14,238 bases of DNA from Bacteroidales bacterium (GTDB lineage: Bacteria > Bacteroidota > Bacteroidia > Bacteroidales > UBA932). A program made the position numbers and the translations under genes. Where the stretch lies: NCBI GenBank assembly GCA_017538685.1, contig JAFYIK010000027.1, positions 1 through 14,238 on the forward strand, written 5' to 3'. Numbering within the stretch: position 1 is the first letter of the stretch; each line of letters starts with the position of its first letter. The notes beneath the pieces were generated by a model that searched no databases, was not told where the DNA came from, and worked only from the letters and a program-made list of their open reading frames with translations. Shown here piece by piece: positions 12,910 through 14,238 of the stretch.

Positions 12910-14238
12910 ACTATCTTCTCGCCGTTGATAATGAAAGGAATATTCTTGACGATAATGGTGTCTTTGTCTGCCTCTTCGGCAATCTCCTCGAACGGCGCGA
13001 TGTCCAGGTGGATAAACTCCTTCGTCTTCAGTTCCTTGAAGTTCGAACGGTCGGCGCGCACTGAAGCGGGCGCTGCGCAGTAGCCCATAAACAGCACGGA
13101 AAGCATCCAGCGGCGATGCTCCACTTCGGAAAGCGATTCAAGCACATCGGCGGCCAGGGCGTCCACGGACTGGCGGGTGGGCTCGATGCCGAAAGCGCGG
13201 AGCTTCAGCGGGATCGAGTTCGCGCTGGCGATGCTGGAGAGTTTGTGCGCGAACGGCAGCCGGGCCCACGCCTCGTCCGGGGTCGCGCTTCCGCCGCCGT
13301 ATTTCAGGTCGTACAGGTAATTCACCCTCTTTCCGCGGAGCGAGCGGCGGAGGAACAGCGCGTCGCTGTCTTCGGAGGCCTCGCCGAAACTTGTCAGCGC
13401 ACCGTACTGCCCGCTCGCGAGCGCGGCGTGAAGCACCTCCGGGTGGTCGTTCTGGTACACGGCCACGGGCACCCGGCCCTTGTACACGGCCTTCGGCAGA
13501 TGCAGCGCAGCCGAGATTCCGGCCGCCGCGTCTTCGTAGCACAGCACCATCACCAGCTTCTGCTTCGGATCGGCCGCCCATTTCTCAAGCTGCCCGCGTA
13601 CGAGTTCGGAGGACAGGTGGCTGTCTATGAACTCCCATTCCACGTCCAGGAAATCGCCGTAGCCGTTTTTCGGCACGTAGCCGGTCCGGCCGACGGGGGA
13701 TATGTAAATGTAGTGCGAAAGGTCGAACAGGCTCTGGTGGTTCGAGACGTAATTGTCCATCTTCTCCTGCATGCCGGGGTCCACGAAGGAGATGACGGTC
13801 CGGCCGCCCTTCGGGAAATGGCAGATCTGCGCGGCCACACTCGCGATCGAACGGGCGGTGCGGGTGAAACCGGCGATCACTACGTGCAGCGCCTCGCCGT
13901 CTTCCGGCACCGGCAGGAAGTCCGTGTCCACGAGCAGCTGCTCCGCGAGGTAATCGCTTGCATTGATTATTTCAACCTGCAGGCGCGAGCCTTTCTCGCC
14001 CGGGAGATAGTTGAACACATCCATGCTCGAATGCATCTCGAGCGTCACGAAGCAGGGGATGGCGGGACCGTCGCCGGCGCAAAGCGCGCGCAGCAGCCCT
14101 GTCGCGGAGACGCTCACCGAGTCGTGGGCCTCCTCATCGTCTTCGCCGATGAGGTAGATCTGGCTCGCGGCCGGCACGCACGCGCTGCGCAGATCGTCTT
14201 CGTTGTCACGCTCGCCGCGGTACCAGATCACCCGTGAG
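12906..14238 (-). CDS. Rossmann-fold (TrkA-N-like) protein with RyR-like C-terminal domain, 5' end beyond the window
   Basis: The frame stays open to the right edge. The GTG at 14231 is probably an internal Val codon, because upstream codons are in frame and no leader is seen, so the true start lies outside. Numbering from that codon, residues 15-75 (IYLIGEDDEEAHDSV, PCFVTLE) and 117-130 (VVIAGFTRTARSIA) resemble NAD-binding TrkA-N/RCK-type folds. Residues ~360-435 (SEVEHRRWMLSVLFMGY, then FIHLDIAPFEEI and DKDTIIVKNIP) fit the RyR domain, named from ryanodine receptors and also found in bacteria, where some members join TrkA-N domains. An N-terminal membrane or channel part is possible but not visible. 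The stop overlaps the YwqG-like gene by ATGA. The RyR assignment rests on pattern only. The gene holds both CATG tetramers of the window. Confidence 0.65.
   Translation of the reverse strand, partial: SRVIWYRGERDNEDDLRSACVPAASQIYLIGEDDEEAHDSVSVSATGLLRALCAGDGPAIPCFVTLEMHSSMDVFNYLPGEKGSRLQVEIINASDYLAEQLLVDTDFLPVPEDGEALHVVIAGFTRTARSIASVAAQICHFPKGGRTVISFVDPGMQEKMDNYVSNHQSLFDLSHYIYISPVGRTGYVPKNGYGDFLDVEWEFIDSHLSSELVRGQLEKWAADPKQKLVMVLCYEDAAAGISAALHLPKAVYKGRVPVAVYQNDHPEVLHAALASGQYGALTSFGEASEDSDALFLRRSLRGKRVNYLYDLKYGGGSATPDEAWARLPFAHKLSSIASANSIPLKLRAFGIEPTRQSVDALAADVLESLSEVEHRRWMLSVLFMGYCAAPASVRADRSNFKELKTKEFIHLDIAPFEEIAEEADKDTIIVKNIPFIINGEKIV

Overview
This is a GC-rich bacterial chromosomal segment, coding almost edge to edge, most likely from a high-GC member of the Bacteroidota (Bacteroidales). 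The inference rests on three points: AT-rich leaders without Shine-Dalgarno sequences, a TAnnTTTG-type -7 box ahead of the first gene, and a Bacteroidales-style M24 aminopeptidase P. The species cannot be told from the sequence. I saw no RNA gene, IS element, CRISPR array or integrase.

Layout: (1) 1-1237, minus strand: a partial Xaa-Pro aminopeptidase, probably housekeeping. (2) 1238-1383: a short AT-rich divergent promoter region. (3) 1384-12283, plus strand: a tightly packed operon with gaps of 6 nt or less and repeated ATGA overlaps. It encodes a TerB-like protein, a TerB-like protein with an acidic linker and an unrecognised C-terminal domain, a multi-zinc-ribbon protein, a five-pass membrane Ser/Thr kinase, a zinc-ribbon protein with four CbbX/SpoVK-type AAA modules (split by a one-base frameshift near 8518), a zinc-ribbon/FHA protein, a PP2C phosphatase and a soluble M48 metalloprotease with a C-terminal TerB-like domain. 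(4) 12280-14238, minus strand: a convergent pair, a protein with a Rossmann (TrkA-N-like) fold and RyR-like C-terminus (5' end beyond the window) followed by a YwqG/DUF1963 protein. The two operons meet tail to tail, sharing a CTAG that supplies both stop codons.

How it may work (inference): the operon has a kinase as writer, a PP2C as eraser and an FHA protein as phosphothreonine reader. To these are joined a CbbX-like remodelling ATPase, an M48 protease and three TerB-like domains. The same short zinc ribbon recurs on three proteins and may dock them together. The kinase N-terminus has four QKT motifs that could be autophosphorylated and bound by the FHA domain. The logic resembles the kinase-FHA-PP2C switch of type VI secretion and the kinase/phosphatase sets linked to Ter stress systems, but no T6SS, TerC/TerD or vWA gene is visible. 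I regard it as a candidate uncharacterised membrane-to-cytosol stress or quality-control system.

A separate window-wide signal is near-total avoidance of the tetranucleotide CATG: two copies by manual scan, both in the last gene, against several tens expected by composition.
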